64,000 nucleotides of DNA, taken from Costus lasius (Eukaryota > Streptophyta > Magnoliopsida > Zingiberales > Costaceae). Position 1 is the first letter of the stretch. Each line of letters starts with the position of its first letter. The notes under the pieces are model-generated. The model saw only the letters and a program-made list of their open reading frames with translations, was not told the DNA's origin and made no database searches. Below are positions 35,624 through 45,590 of this stretch, piece by piece. A program made the position numbers and the translations under genes. The stretch lies in NCBI GenBank assembly GCA_027563935.2, contig CM050450.1, positions 33,405,439 to 33,469,438 on the forward strand. Reading direction: 5' to 3'.

Positions 35624-38600
35624 ATATGTTCCAAACAAGCAGCACTAAATCCAAATTTATTATCTAAATACAAACCCATATAGGTTGGAGATATGTAATC
35701 AAAAGCCAACAACTTCGTCTTCTTGGGATTATTCCGACCTCTAGCGACCAAAAGACCAGCATAAGCATCTACAACCTACAGTTAATACAATCAGCATAAG
35801 CATATGCTAAACAAATAGTATAAAATAGTAAAATAAATAGGTATTTATACATACATCATCACTAACGTCCATCCCAAACATCAGCTGAATAACTTTCACC
35901 TTGTTAACTCTCCATTCGGTACCCATGTGCAAAAACTTCTCTGAGAACTTCATATATAATGTCATATCATTTCTTTCTTCAGCAGACAATGCCCCATATC
36001 CATAATAATCTGTTTGATCCACATACTGAAAATATAATATGGACATATAGATGTCAATCACTAAAATCAACAAATGCATGAAGGATAATTGAAAAGGATA
36101 GCCATCAACAATAATCTAGTTGATAAAGAATTGGTACAGTAGATAATAATTGATACCTCATCAATATTCATATAGATCTTGGACTCATCAAATGTAGTGG
36201 GAGGAACTGGGTACTTCTTGTTCAATTCCTCTTGTGAATAATGGCACAGTAGGCCCCATTTTCTCTTTCTTTGTCTTTTCCCTTGCATATCCACTGCACC
36301 AGATGTGCTGGGGTCTTCTGCATTTGTGTCCTCTTCATCATCTGACCAATCGGTATCTTCATCAGATAGCTGCTCCCTTTCAGCTACCATTTTCTTTATT
36401 TTGTTTTCATACTCCTCAACTAGTAATTTTGAAGCCTCTATTTGGTTTTCTTTCTCAACATTTTGGGAGTGAATTATCTCCTGTAACTCATCTATTTGGC
36501 TCTGAAATGCTCTAGACAAGCTATATTTCTCGTCGATCAATTTCTCTACTCTGCCTGAAATTTCAGTCACAGCTGATTTCAGTTTCTTATTTTCCATAAC
36601 AAGTCTATATCTATAGTAATCTAGGTCTTTCTTCATATCAGTTTCCTTTTTGTTGTAATGCTCAATAATGTCTTCCTTCTCTTCAGTGAGCTTCAGTACT
36701 TGAGCTTTGAGCTGTGCTATATCTGTATCATCATTTGTAAGCTCATTTACCCTTCCTTGTAATTCTTCAACTTTAAATTTTAATTCTGCCTCCATTTCCT
36801 CTTTCTCCTTCCCAATCTCCTTTATCTCATCCTCAGCTTCTTTCAGCTTCAGCTTCTCCTCTTCAATACCTTTCTTGTAAAATTCAATTTCCTTCTGCAT
36901 ACCTATTTGCAGCTTATTGTAATGTGTATGCACGCTTTCTATCTCTTCTCTTAGCTTCTCTACTTCTAATTTCAGAATAGCTATCTGAGATATATTATCA
37001 TCTTTATTTACCTATATCAAAACAACAAAATATCATTCAAGTACATACTGGAAATTATGTATGTCGTTTAGTATAACACTGAAAATTATGGTATAACAAG
37101 GCAATAATTTGGTATAACACTTATGTAGTTTAGTATAACATTAAAAATTATCGTATAACAAGGCAATAATTTCGTATAACACTTATGTAATTCAGTATGA
37201 CACTGAAAATTTTGGTATAACAAGGCAAAAATTTCGTATAACACTTACGTAGTTTAGTATAACACTAAAAATTTTGGTATAACAAGGCAAAAATTTCGTA
37301 TAACACTTACGTAGTTTAGTATAACACTGAAAATTTTAGTATAACAAGGCAAAAATTTCGTATAACACTTACGTAGTTTAGTATAACACTGAAAATTTTG
37401 GTATAACAAGGCAAAAATTTCGTATAACATGTCATTTACCGAATAGCAAGTACATATTTTTGCATAACAACTTAATATTTTTAATATACTAACAATGTCA
37501 AGTTGAGCTGATAGGGTCCCAGGTGTAGGGTCTGGTGTACTATGTGACGGGCCAACATCTTCATGGCTCTACGCACAAAATTAACAAAAAACCCCGTTAA
37601 GTTATTACGGTATACAACATGCACAGTTTGTAAACATACTTACACTATGTGATGGGCCCACATCTAACTCTTGTACACCGTGTGATGGGCCCACATCTAA
37701 CTCTTCCTCGAGAGCTGTTTCTAATACAGGTGGAGTATTTACAACATCACGCTCCACCTCAACAGCTTCAAGTTCAAAAATAATCTACAAACAACTAAAT
37801 AGTATTAGAAAACCAAATTTGACAAATGACTTACTACACCTACAAATTTACATACTTACCGAATATTTATTTAATTTACAACATTTTTTTAAATACGTTG
37901 TCCATCGAGTACAATTCACATTTGCCCAACGGAACAACCGAGGGTATACTCCTTCCACCTTTCTATCTATATACAAGGTGGTATGATCATAAAACCAAAT
38001 CTACAACAAAGAAGAATACAAACAGTTAGCTTGTAATTAACGTAATTAATTTGAAATACAAGTTCAGATAATGCAAAAGACTTACACCAAGAACAATGAC
38101 ACAACCAGCAAATCCACGTCCCTTCTTCTTTGAACTGGACGTCAATTCCGTGCATAAAAACTTATGCACGGCTTCTGCCCAATTGTAATCACCCAATCTT
38201 GAGAGGTCTTCTACGAAGCATACAAGCCCCGCATCCAAGCTGTATGTCAGGCGACTGAATAGAAAACAGGAAAAGAAATACAAAATGGCTAATCTTCTTA
38301 TCCTCTCCTCATTTCCTTCAAGGCCTTGTGAGCATATGATTCTCAATTTTTCTTCAATTATATTCCTATTAGGTAACTTCCCCTCAAATTCTTCAGAGAA
38401 GAATCTAGTACTTGGTCGCTTATTTTCCCATCTTACTAACTCCCCAACCCGTGGGAGACCAAGGATGATTGATACATCCTTAACCAAGAATGGCACAAAA
38501 TTGTCATTTATGTTGAATCCCTTCCTTTCAGGTTCCCATATGGACTGCAAAAATTCTACTGCTATCATATCCAAGGCAACGAATGCCCTTTGCAGCAAAT

Positions 38601-40316
38601 GTCCAAAGGGGGTCTCTAGAAGCTGTACTTTAATAGCCTCACCCTCTGGCTCCGTGTTCACAAATGTATGAATCCGGCTTAATGAGCATCTACTGAGAAC
38701 TCGCCGACGTTTGCTGACCTTGTCATGATATTCCCTTTCATCTGAAGAGGTACTAGCTGTGCTTTCATCCGTAACCCTCATCCTCTTTGTATAAAACCTA
38801 CTGTTAAATATGTTATAACTAAATTAACATGAAGAACTCAAAAGGTGAGTTGAAGCTATTATACCAAAATGTGATGCAGTTATACCAAGTTTGAGGCATG
38901 TATATCAAAATAGGATGTTGTTATACCAAATTAGAGACATGTTATACCTAAATGGGATGCTGTTATACCAAGTTTGAAGCATGTTATACCAAATTAGAGA
39001 CTTGTTATACCAAAATGGGATGTGTTATACAATGTTAGAGACATGTTATACCTAAATGGGATGCTGTTATAACAAGTTTGAGGCATGTTATACAAAAATG
39101 GGATGTGTTATACTATGTTTGAGGCATGTTATACCAAAATGACCAGCTGTTATACCAAAATAGAGACATGTTATACCAAAATGGGATGTGTTATACTAAG
39201 TTTGAGACATATTATACCAAAATAGAGACATGTTATACTAAAATAGAGACATGTTATACCAAAATAGAGACATGTTATACCAAAATGGGATGTGTTATAC
39301 CAAGTTTGAGGCATGTTATACCAAATTAGAGACATGTTATACCAAAATGGGATATGTTATACTATGTTTAAGGCATGTTATACCTAAATGGGATGCTATT
39401 ATAACAAGTTTGAGACATGTTATACCAAAATGAGATGTTGTTATACTAAGTTTGAAGCATGTTATACCTAAATGGAATGTTGTTATACCAAGTTTGAAGC
39501 ATGTTATACCAAAATGGGATGTTGTTATACTATGTTTGAGGCATGTTATACCAAAATGAGATACTTTAATACCAAGTTTGAGGCATGTTATACCAAAATG
39601 GGATGCTGTTATACTAATTTTGAAGCATGTTATACGTAAATGGGATGCTGTGATACCAAGTTTGATACCAAATTAGAGACATGTTACACTAAAACGGGAT
39701 GTGTTATACCATGTTTCAGGCATGTTATACCAAAATGACCAGCTGTTATACGAAATTTAGGTCTTGTTATACCATGTATGTGCAGTGTTATACCATGTCT
39801 GTCAAGTGTTATACCGTGTCTGTGCAGTGTTATACCATGTCTGTGAAGTGTTATACCATGTTTGTGCAGTGTTATACGAAATTTAGGTCTTGTTATACCA
39901 TGTATGTGTTGCCCTCATTGTATAGAACCTATTGTTAAATATGTTAGAACTATATTAACATGAAGAACTCAAAACCGCCGAAGCTATTATACCAAAATGA
40001 GGTTCTGTTATAACAATTTTGAGGCATGTTATACCATAATAAGGTGCTGTTATACTAAGTTTCAGGCATATTATGCGTACAATTAATACTATCAGAAGAA
40101 TTAGCAACTAACAGCTTCCTTTTAAGACTATTTCCCAAACAGATTCACGCACAATACAAATTATGCAAATATCATCAAAGTGGGTTGCTATTATACCAAT
40201 TTTCCACGCATGTTAAATCAAAAATAGGTCATTAATACAACAATGTACGTATTAATAAGATAAATTCCGACATTATACCTTAAAGGAACATTGGAGTCAT
40301 CGGAGGAACTCGCCAT
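35624..40316 (-). CDS. Transposon-type 8-exon gene: plant-mobile-domain/DUF1985-like N-terminus plus coiled coil, 3' truncated (VANC/KAONASHI-like candidate)
   Basis: Deduced exons, minus strand: 40316-40279, 38797-38086, 38000-37860, 37784-37644, 37568-37494, 37011-36157, 36025-35855 and 35775-35624 (cut). All inferred introns begin GT and end AG, and the exon lengths keep one frame for about 761 codons with no stop. Residues about 60-300 resemble plant mobile domain or DUF1985 proteins (VKDVSIILGLPRVGELV; the hydrophobic block RRLAILYFFSCFLFSRL; DYNWAEAVHKFL; then WFYDHTT). Exon 4 repeats ELDVGPSH. Exon 6 is a long Glu/Lys coiled coil ending in an acidic stretch and a basic GKRQRKRKW, a possible nuclear signal. 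Exon 8 (VVDAYAGLL) resembles the lead-in of Ulp1-type proteases. Introns 1 and 5 hold motif arrays. The fusion of these parts occurs in Mutator-like element genes (KAONASHI, VANC), but a domesticated host gene is possible. The product could be a nuclear DNA-binding anti-silencing factor; that is inference. Confidence 0.65.
37060..37437. repeat. Intron-5 array: six ~62-bp units with ~18 GTATAACA motifs
   Basis: Each 62-bp unit carries three motifs (agtataacact, ggtataacaagg, cgtataacactt) about 20-21 bp apart. The last three units are nearly identical and the first three more diverged. On the gene's own strand the motif reads TGTTATAC. Confidence 0.9.
38855..40075. repeat. Intron-1 array: ~50 TGTTATAC motifs every 20-21 bp
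   Basis: Motifs gttatacc, gttatact, gttatacg and gttataac are separated by short spacers such as aaatgggatgct, aagtttgaggcat and aattagagacat. Example starts: 39232, 39253, 39274, 39294. Several kinds of spacer are mixed, so the array is a mosaic, not a simple satellite. The motif is on the opposite strand to that in the intron-5 array. A sub-block with tgt-rich spacers lies at 39770-39905. Confidence 0.9.
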
Positions 40317-41064
40317 GAGATCCTACAAAAAAACAAAGAAGATTAGAAAACCCTAGCCCAAACAAGAACAAGTCATATACCGTCGCAGGTCATCAAGCAA
40401 CAATGGGACGTTTGCGGAGGTTGTCGGAGTTCATAGCAGGACGTCGGAGGTCGACTGCATAAAAAACACAAAGTTAGGGGTCGACCCGAGCAGGCACTCG
40501 GAGGCCTCGGAAGTCGTAAACACATAGTAGAAGGTTGTCGGAGGTCGTCGGAGGCCGTCGGAGGTCGTCGGAGGGTGTCAGAGAAGATCGGGCGACAACT
40601 TTTGTCACAACAGCAAAGTAGGGGTTGGGGAACAGATTAGGAGAGTAAAAAGTAAGGGCGGGTTGGGCGGGTTGGGCGGGATGCGAAAATTTTCGGAGTT
40701 AACTCTGGTTTGTTAGTTCGTAACGGACTACTAGCATGCCAAGTATTTATCGCAGCTGACATATTTATTTATTGGATGCATGATGCTGTGCCACAGTGCC
40801 AGCATGCTAAGTATTTATCGCAGCTGACACATATACTCACGGCTGACAGAGGAAACTGAAGGGAAGGGACGCGAGGCGGCTATCACTATTTTAATTTTAA
40901 ATTTTCTAATCAATTAAATTTAATTTATATTAATTTTAAAACTAAAAAATCAAACTGATTTTATTTTAGTCTTTTCTAAACTGAATGGACTCGAATCAAT
41001 TTATTATAAAACTAAATTAAACTAATTAATTTAATTTAATTGGGTTTAATTTATCATATTGAAT
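40317..41064. other. Upstream region of the motif-array gene
   Basis: Includes a CGG-rich stretch with 'ggtcgtcgga' repeated (40390-40570), a triple 'gggcgggtt' (40655-40680), a MULE-like 'gcgaaaattttcgg' palindrome (40683-40696), and a direct repeat 'agcatgc.aagtatttatcgcagctgaca' (about 40731-40760 and 40801-40830). These may be promoter or the transposon terminus. The 40880-41060 part is A/T-rich. Confidence 0.4.
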
Positions 41065-41440
41065 TGATTAATGGACTGGTCTGCTATGAGATTTCCAAGT
41101 TCTACTTCAAGATTTTGAACAATAATAAAATTAAAAATTTATCTCCACATTATTGACTAAACAGTGCAGTAGAACATTTTGAAGAGGAAAAATGATGCAA
41201 CCGTTGGCTCCTCCAATCACTTAGCCAAAAATTCTTTCTATGTTATTTTCTAATCTTACGAGAAAACAAAAGAATATCGATGGAAAATGAAGAACGTCCT
41301 TACATTCATCCACCGGATGTGACCTTCTTTGGACTGTAGCTACATATGATAGACATCGACGAGTCAACTGTGTTTAATTCCACGAGATGGATAACTGGAC
41401 ATCTCAATGGGTGAGTCTTTGCAGAGTCAACGACAACCAG
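41065..41440 (-). promoter_or_regulatory. Orphan copy of a WAK upstream/5' UTR region
   Basis: It aligns with the region upstream of WAKa (58410-58709, then 60787-60835, then about 62560-62600 after removing two solo LTRs). Shared phrases include 'gatgagattt', 'ttattgactaaa', 'gatggaaaatgaagaacg' and 'catagac.tc.a.gagtca'. The coding sequence expected to its left is absent, so this is a promoter-only remnant of a third WAK copy. Confidence 0.6.
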
Positions 41441-44149
41441 AGAATATGATGGAAAAAATGACAGTCCTCTCTAAATAATTGAGAAGATCTAATCCTCCCG
41501 TTTCATTTATCAAAAAATATTAAAATAGATTAACGATATTAAATTAGAAGTCAGATTATGTTTTCTCTTGGAAAAAAAATCAGAAAGAAAAAAAAAAGTT
41601 AGAGTATCTCATTTAATTATATTTATAATATAATTATGTTTGGATAAAAAATAAAATCCGATAAGATTTCTGAAATTAAACTATCTCTAATCGACGGTAT
41701 TTTAAATGTACCATTGGCTTTTCGCACACTTTATTTTACCTTTTCCTTTAATTATCTTTTTGTTTTCTTCTGTACATAGATATCATGCTTCTTTGATTAT
41801 GATTATTTTTTTTATTTTGATTTACAAGCCATTAGTAGTATGCTGAAAACAAATTGTATAATCACTCTTCATAAAAAGTAGATTAGATGAAGTATTGTTT
41901 CCTTTTGCATTGAAAAGTTAATATAAGTGCAAATAGTTATATTTTAATACTTATCATTAACTACAGAGTGCCCTGTTTAGTCTAAAAACAAAATTTATCT
42001 CTCTTTTTATATAAATGTTATGCAAATTCTATTAAGCACTCTACCTTATGAAAATTTAGAATATGACATATCAATAATGCAATAATATATTTATTCATAT
42101 GCACATGTGAAGCATATTTTCATGACTTATGGCCAGTATTAATATAGGTTGGCGGACTCCGAAATAGGGTTTAACGAGTCATTAGATGTGATAATTATCG
42201 ATATTTTTTTTAAATATGTGTACTAATCGTCACTCCTTTAAGTGAGTTTTATGTTAGCTCTTTTTTGTCGAAAGAGCATGTTGGTATATTATATTTATAA
42301 TATCGCTTATAAATGTATTATAATATTTCTTTTACAAATTTATTAATTGTGGTTTACCGCTCAAATCACTAATTATAAGAATTTTTTTTTACAAATGTAT
42401 GAGTTCAATCTTTTGGCCTCCTAAATTATATTGTTGGAATGTTTTTTTAATTTGTTTTATTTTTCGAGGAGCCTACTTAGCTTTTTGCCAAATTATGTTA
42501 TGATTTTTTAATTAAGAGTTTATCTATTTAGTGTGTGCTTTGTAATTTTACTGTTATTGCTTCCTGAGATTTATATAACCTTCTATATTTCCATCCTACA
42601 TCAGCTACTTTCATGTGATCAATGAAGCCTTCATTTTTGTTATTTTTTTTCTCTTTATTTCTATCTCTCCAAGTAAACCCAACATAAAAAATTTAAGAGC
42701 AATAATATAATAGTCTACCAAATATTTTAAGTTCATAGAGTTGATAGAAAATATCAAAATGAGATAGAAAAATCAATAAGAATAAAACATTTTATAAAAT
42801 TGAACAGTTTGTGCAAATGTATTCAAATTACCAAATAAGCCTAAATTTTGCGTAATTTTAACAAAGTTTTAATAATAATTCACCCTTCATTCTTTAGGTT
42901 GTTGGTAGGGTTAATAAAAAAATTTTATTAGAAATATTTATTTAATAGAAATTAAATATTCCAACTAAAATGGTAATTACGGATGTTATTACATATTACT
43001 CTAATAAATTAGCACAAATGACTACTTTTATATACACACAATATAATTTATATATTAAAATGATTATGTTTCTCATACTAAATTTATTTATTTATAAATA
43101 ATTAGAGTTAAAATTAAATGTTCATGTTCACATGAACCATCTATCATCCGTCAAATCAAATTGAAACTTTTTTTTCCATATTTCTCATGTTATTCTAAAA
43201 ATTGTTGGCTCAAAAAATAACAATTTATCTATTTATATTTTACTGAATTTTTTGAAACTGAAACCGAATCAAAATTTAAAAAAACCGATCTGCCAGAACT
43301 TCTTAAAGTATTCATTTTAGAGGTACGAAAAGACTGAAACAAAAAAGTATTAATAATATCAATTTAGTATATTTAACACAAGAAATTATTGAATGTATCA
43401 CAGTAATAAGTTGTTTCTTCCAGCTAATTTTTTTAAAATAACTTTACTATTTGTGTAAGAGGCTAAAGAAGAGTAAAGAAAGATTCAGAATTCAGAATCA
43501 TAATTTATAAAAATAGGTAAGAAGAGTCAATTTAATCCAAATATTGCATATTTTAGTATCCCTTTAGAGATGTTGTGAAGGTTAAATAAAGTAAAAAATA
43601 AATTTTTGAAAAAATAAATTTCTAATAAATAGATGTTTTAATGTTTCAGTTAAAATGTTTTTCAGGAGTAAAAATAAAAGTTTTACTCATTAAATATCGA
43701 AATAGAATTGTTCCTAGTCTTATATTTTCAAAAACAAAAAAGGAAACAAAGAATCTTCCAAGCATATTCCAAGTATTCCAAGTAAAACAACTGAAGGAGA
43801 TAGCAAAATTTATTCAATACCTAAAAGAATGCAGAATTTCCAAATTACACTCTCGGAATATGAGCTTTATTCAAACTAATCGAAAATTAAAAAAAAACTA
43901 TTATCAGACCAATATAAGAATATGCATACATTTAAGTAGAGACACTATATATATATATATATATATATATACTATGGGTTTTGGATATGCTATTGTCTAT
44001 ATTTATCTTGCATATTTTAGTGACGATACTATTTTGTTCTCCATGCTATAATTCCTAGATGCCCCTTGGGTTGCCTGATTAACCAAATTGTTGCATGTAG
44101 ATTTGTGGTTCTCATGTTGCAATAGACTTTCTGATCCATCTTTCTCCCT
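41441..44149. other. AT-rich intergenic stretch
   Basis: No gene is supported. There is an AT dinucleotide microsatellite at about 43947-43972. The frame at 43641-44051 is Lys/Ile-rich chance coding. Confidence 0.4.
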
Positions 44150-45274
44150 CTAATATTTTTCTTGTTTTATCATTTTTCTCGGATGCTGTAACTCGAATTC
44201 TACTTCTTTCATTGTGGGCCTATGATCCCCCTTTAGTTGGAGACATTTTTCCGCGATAAGCATAACTTCATTGAGCTCTTCTTCTGACCCTTCTTTCATA
44301 ACACATGCCTCCAAAATATCAAAAACATGTTCTTCTCTTATTGCTCCTAAAAATTACATTTACAAATTGACTTGTCCCCCCTGATCATTATAGAAAATTG
44401 GCTTCTTGCTTGTTAAAAGCTCTACAAGGATTACTCCAAAGCTATAAACATCACTCTTCTCTGTCAATTGCCCTGTTTGGTAGTACTCAGGATCCAAGTA
44501 TTCGAATGTGCCTTGCACAAATGTACGTATGTGAGTTTGATCACATGGAATCGATCTTGAAGCTCCAAAGTCTGCTACTTTTACAGTGTAGCAGTCGTCT
44601 AAGAGTATGTTTGATGACTTAACGTCCCCGTGGAAGATAGATATGGAGGCTACAGAGTGCAGATAAGAGAGAGCAGATGCATCTTCTGTAGCAATCCGTA
44701 AACGAGCATCCCAAGGTAACAAAGAGCTATCACTTTGGTTGTGAAGGTGATCGAATAATGCTCCATTTGAGACGAATTCATAAACAAGCAACGGGACTTC
44801 AGTTTCCAAACAACATCTGAAAAGCTTGATCACATGTCTATGATTAATTTGGGAGAGAATGACAACCTTATTTATGAACTTATCTATCTCCTTCTTCTTC
44901 GTAATCTTAGACTTTTTGATGGCAACTATTCTTTGATCCAATAGAATGCCTTTGTAAACCATTCCATGTCCTCCACGGCCGAGAATTCGAGTATCATCAA
45001 AATTGTTAGTTGCCTTCTCTAGTTCTTTCAATGTGAATATCTTTGTCTTCTCTGATGTATCCATACTTGTCGACAGTAGTTGCTGTAGTAACAAACCGTG
45101 ATTTTGTCGAAAGTGTCTTCTTCTGATTTCTTCATGTTTCCTTCTCTTCCATTTTTGAGCACAGAAGGTGAAACTCGTAGCTAGAAGAAGAATGCCGACG
45201 CCAGTAGTCATGCCAATTATTATACCTGCGTTAGAATAGATCTCTTCGTAGTAACGTTCAGATTTTGTCTCCAA
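44150..45274 (-). pseudogene. WAKb: transmembrane and kinase exon of a wall-associated-kinase-like gene
   Basis: Starts with a membrane segment ([19 protein letters not shown]) and a basic stop-transfer. Then comes a Ser/Thr kinase domain: glycine loop [15 protein letters not shown]-binding VAIKKSK, catalytic loop [16 protein letters not shown] in VADFGASR, and [14 protein letters not shown]. The HGD form is common in WAK-like kinases. Two in-frame TAA codons (44360-44362 and 44354-44356) replace residues just after QVNL. The same frame then continues for about 65 codons (REEHVFDILEA..., LKGDHRPTMKEVEFEL) to a stop at 44150. Without the lesions this would be a plasma-membrane receptor kinase signalling from the cell wall. 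The second EGF (calcium-binding) exon expected upstream is not found. Confidence 0.85.
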
Positions 45275-45339
45275 AAAACATGTTAATTTATAAAGCTTTA
45301 CCTAGGAAGAGAATATGCCTTTTGTTTGAAGTGCAGAAT

Positions 45340-45590
45340 TCTTGAATTGGATCAAGATACGTGTTGAAATTCAAACTTGAAGGATTCTGCGATAGCGATT
45401 GGGCTGGAGACACTGACGATCGGAAGAGTACAACAGGATATGTATTCTATATGAATAGTGCTGCTTTCACATGGAGCTCGAAGAAGCAACCGATCGTGAC
45501 GTTGTCAACTTGCGAAGCAGAGTACGTCGCACTCAACTCATGTGTGACTCAAGCAATATGGTTGAGGAACCTGCTGGAAGAATTACACTT
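45340..45590 (+). pseudogene. Copia RNase H fragment
   Basis: The frame reads LEGFCDSDWAGDTDDRKSTTGYV, QPIVTLSTCEAEYVALNSCV and IWLRNLLEELHF, standard copia RNase H including D and E catalytic positions. It stops abruptly at 45590, where LTR sequence of an opposite-strand element begins. No RT is visible upstream. Confidence 0.85.

Noticed and set aside
39126..39938. Plus-strand frames coding LYQN/CYTK repeats
   Set aside because: They are the translation of the intron-1 motif array; the repeats are not frame-conserved.
38855..40075. CRISPR-like repeat-spacer array
   Set aside because: Motifs are only 8-9 bp, spacers recur, and the DNA is a plant nuclear intron.
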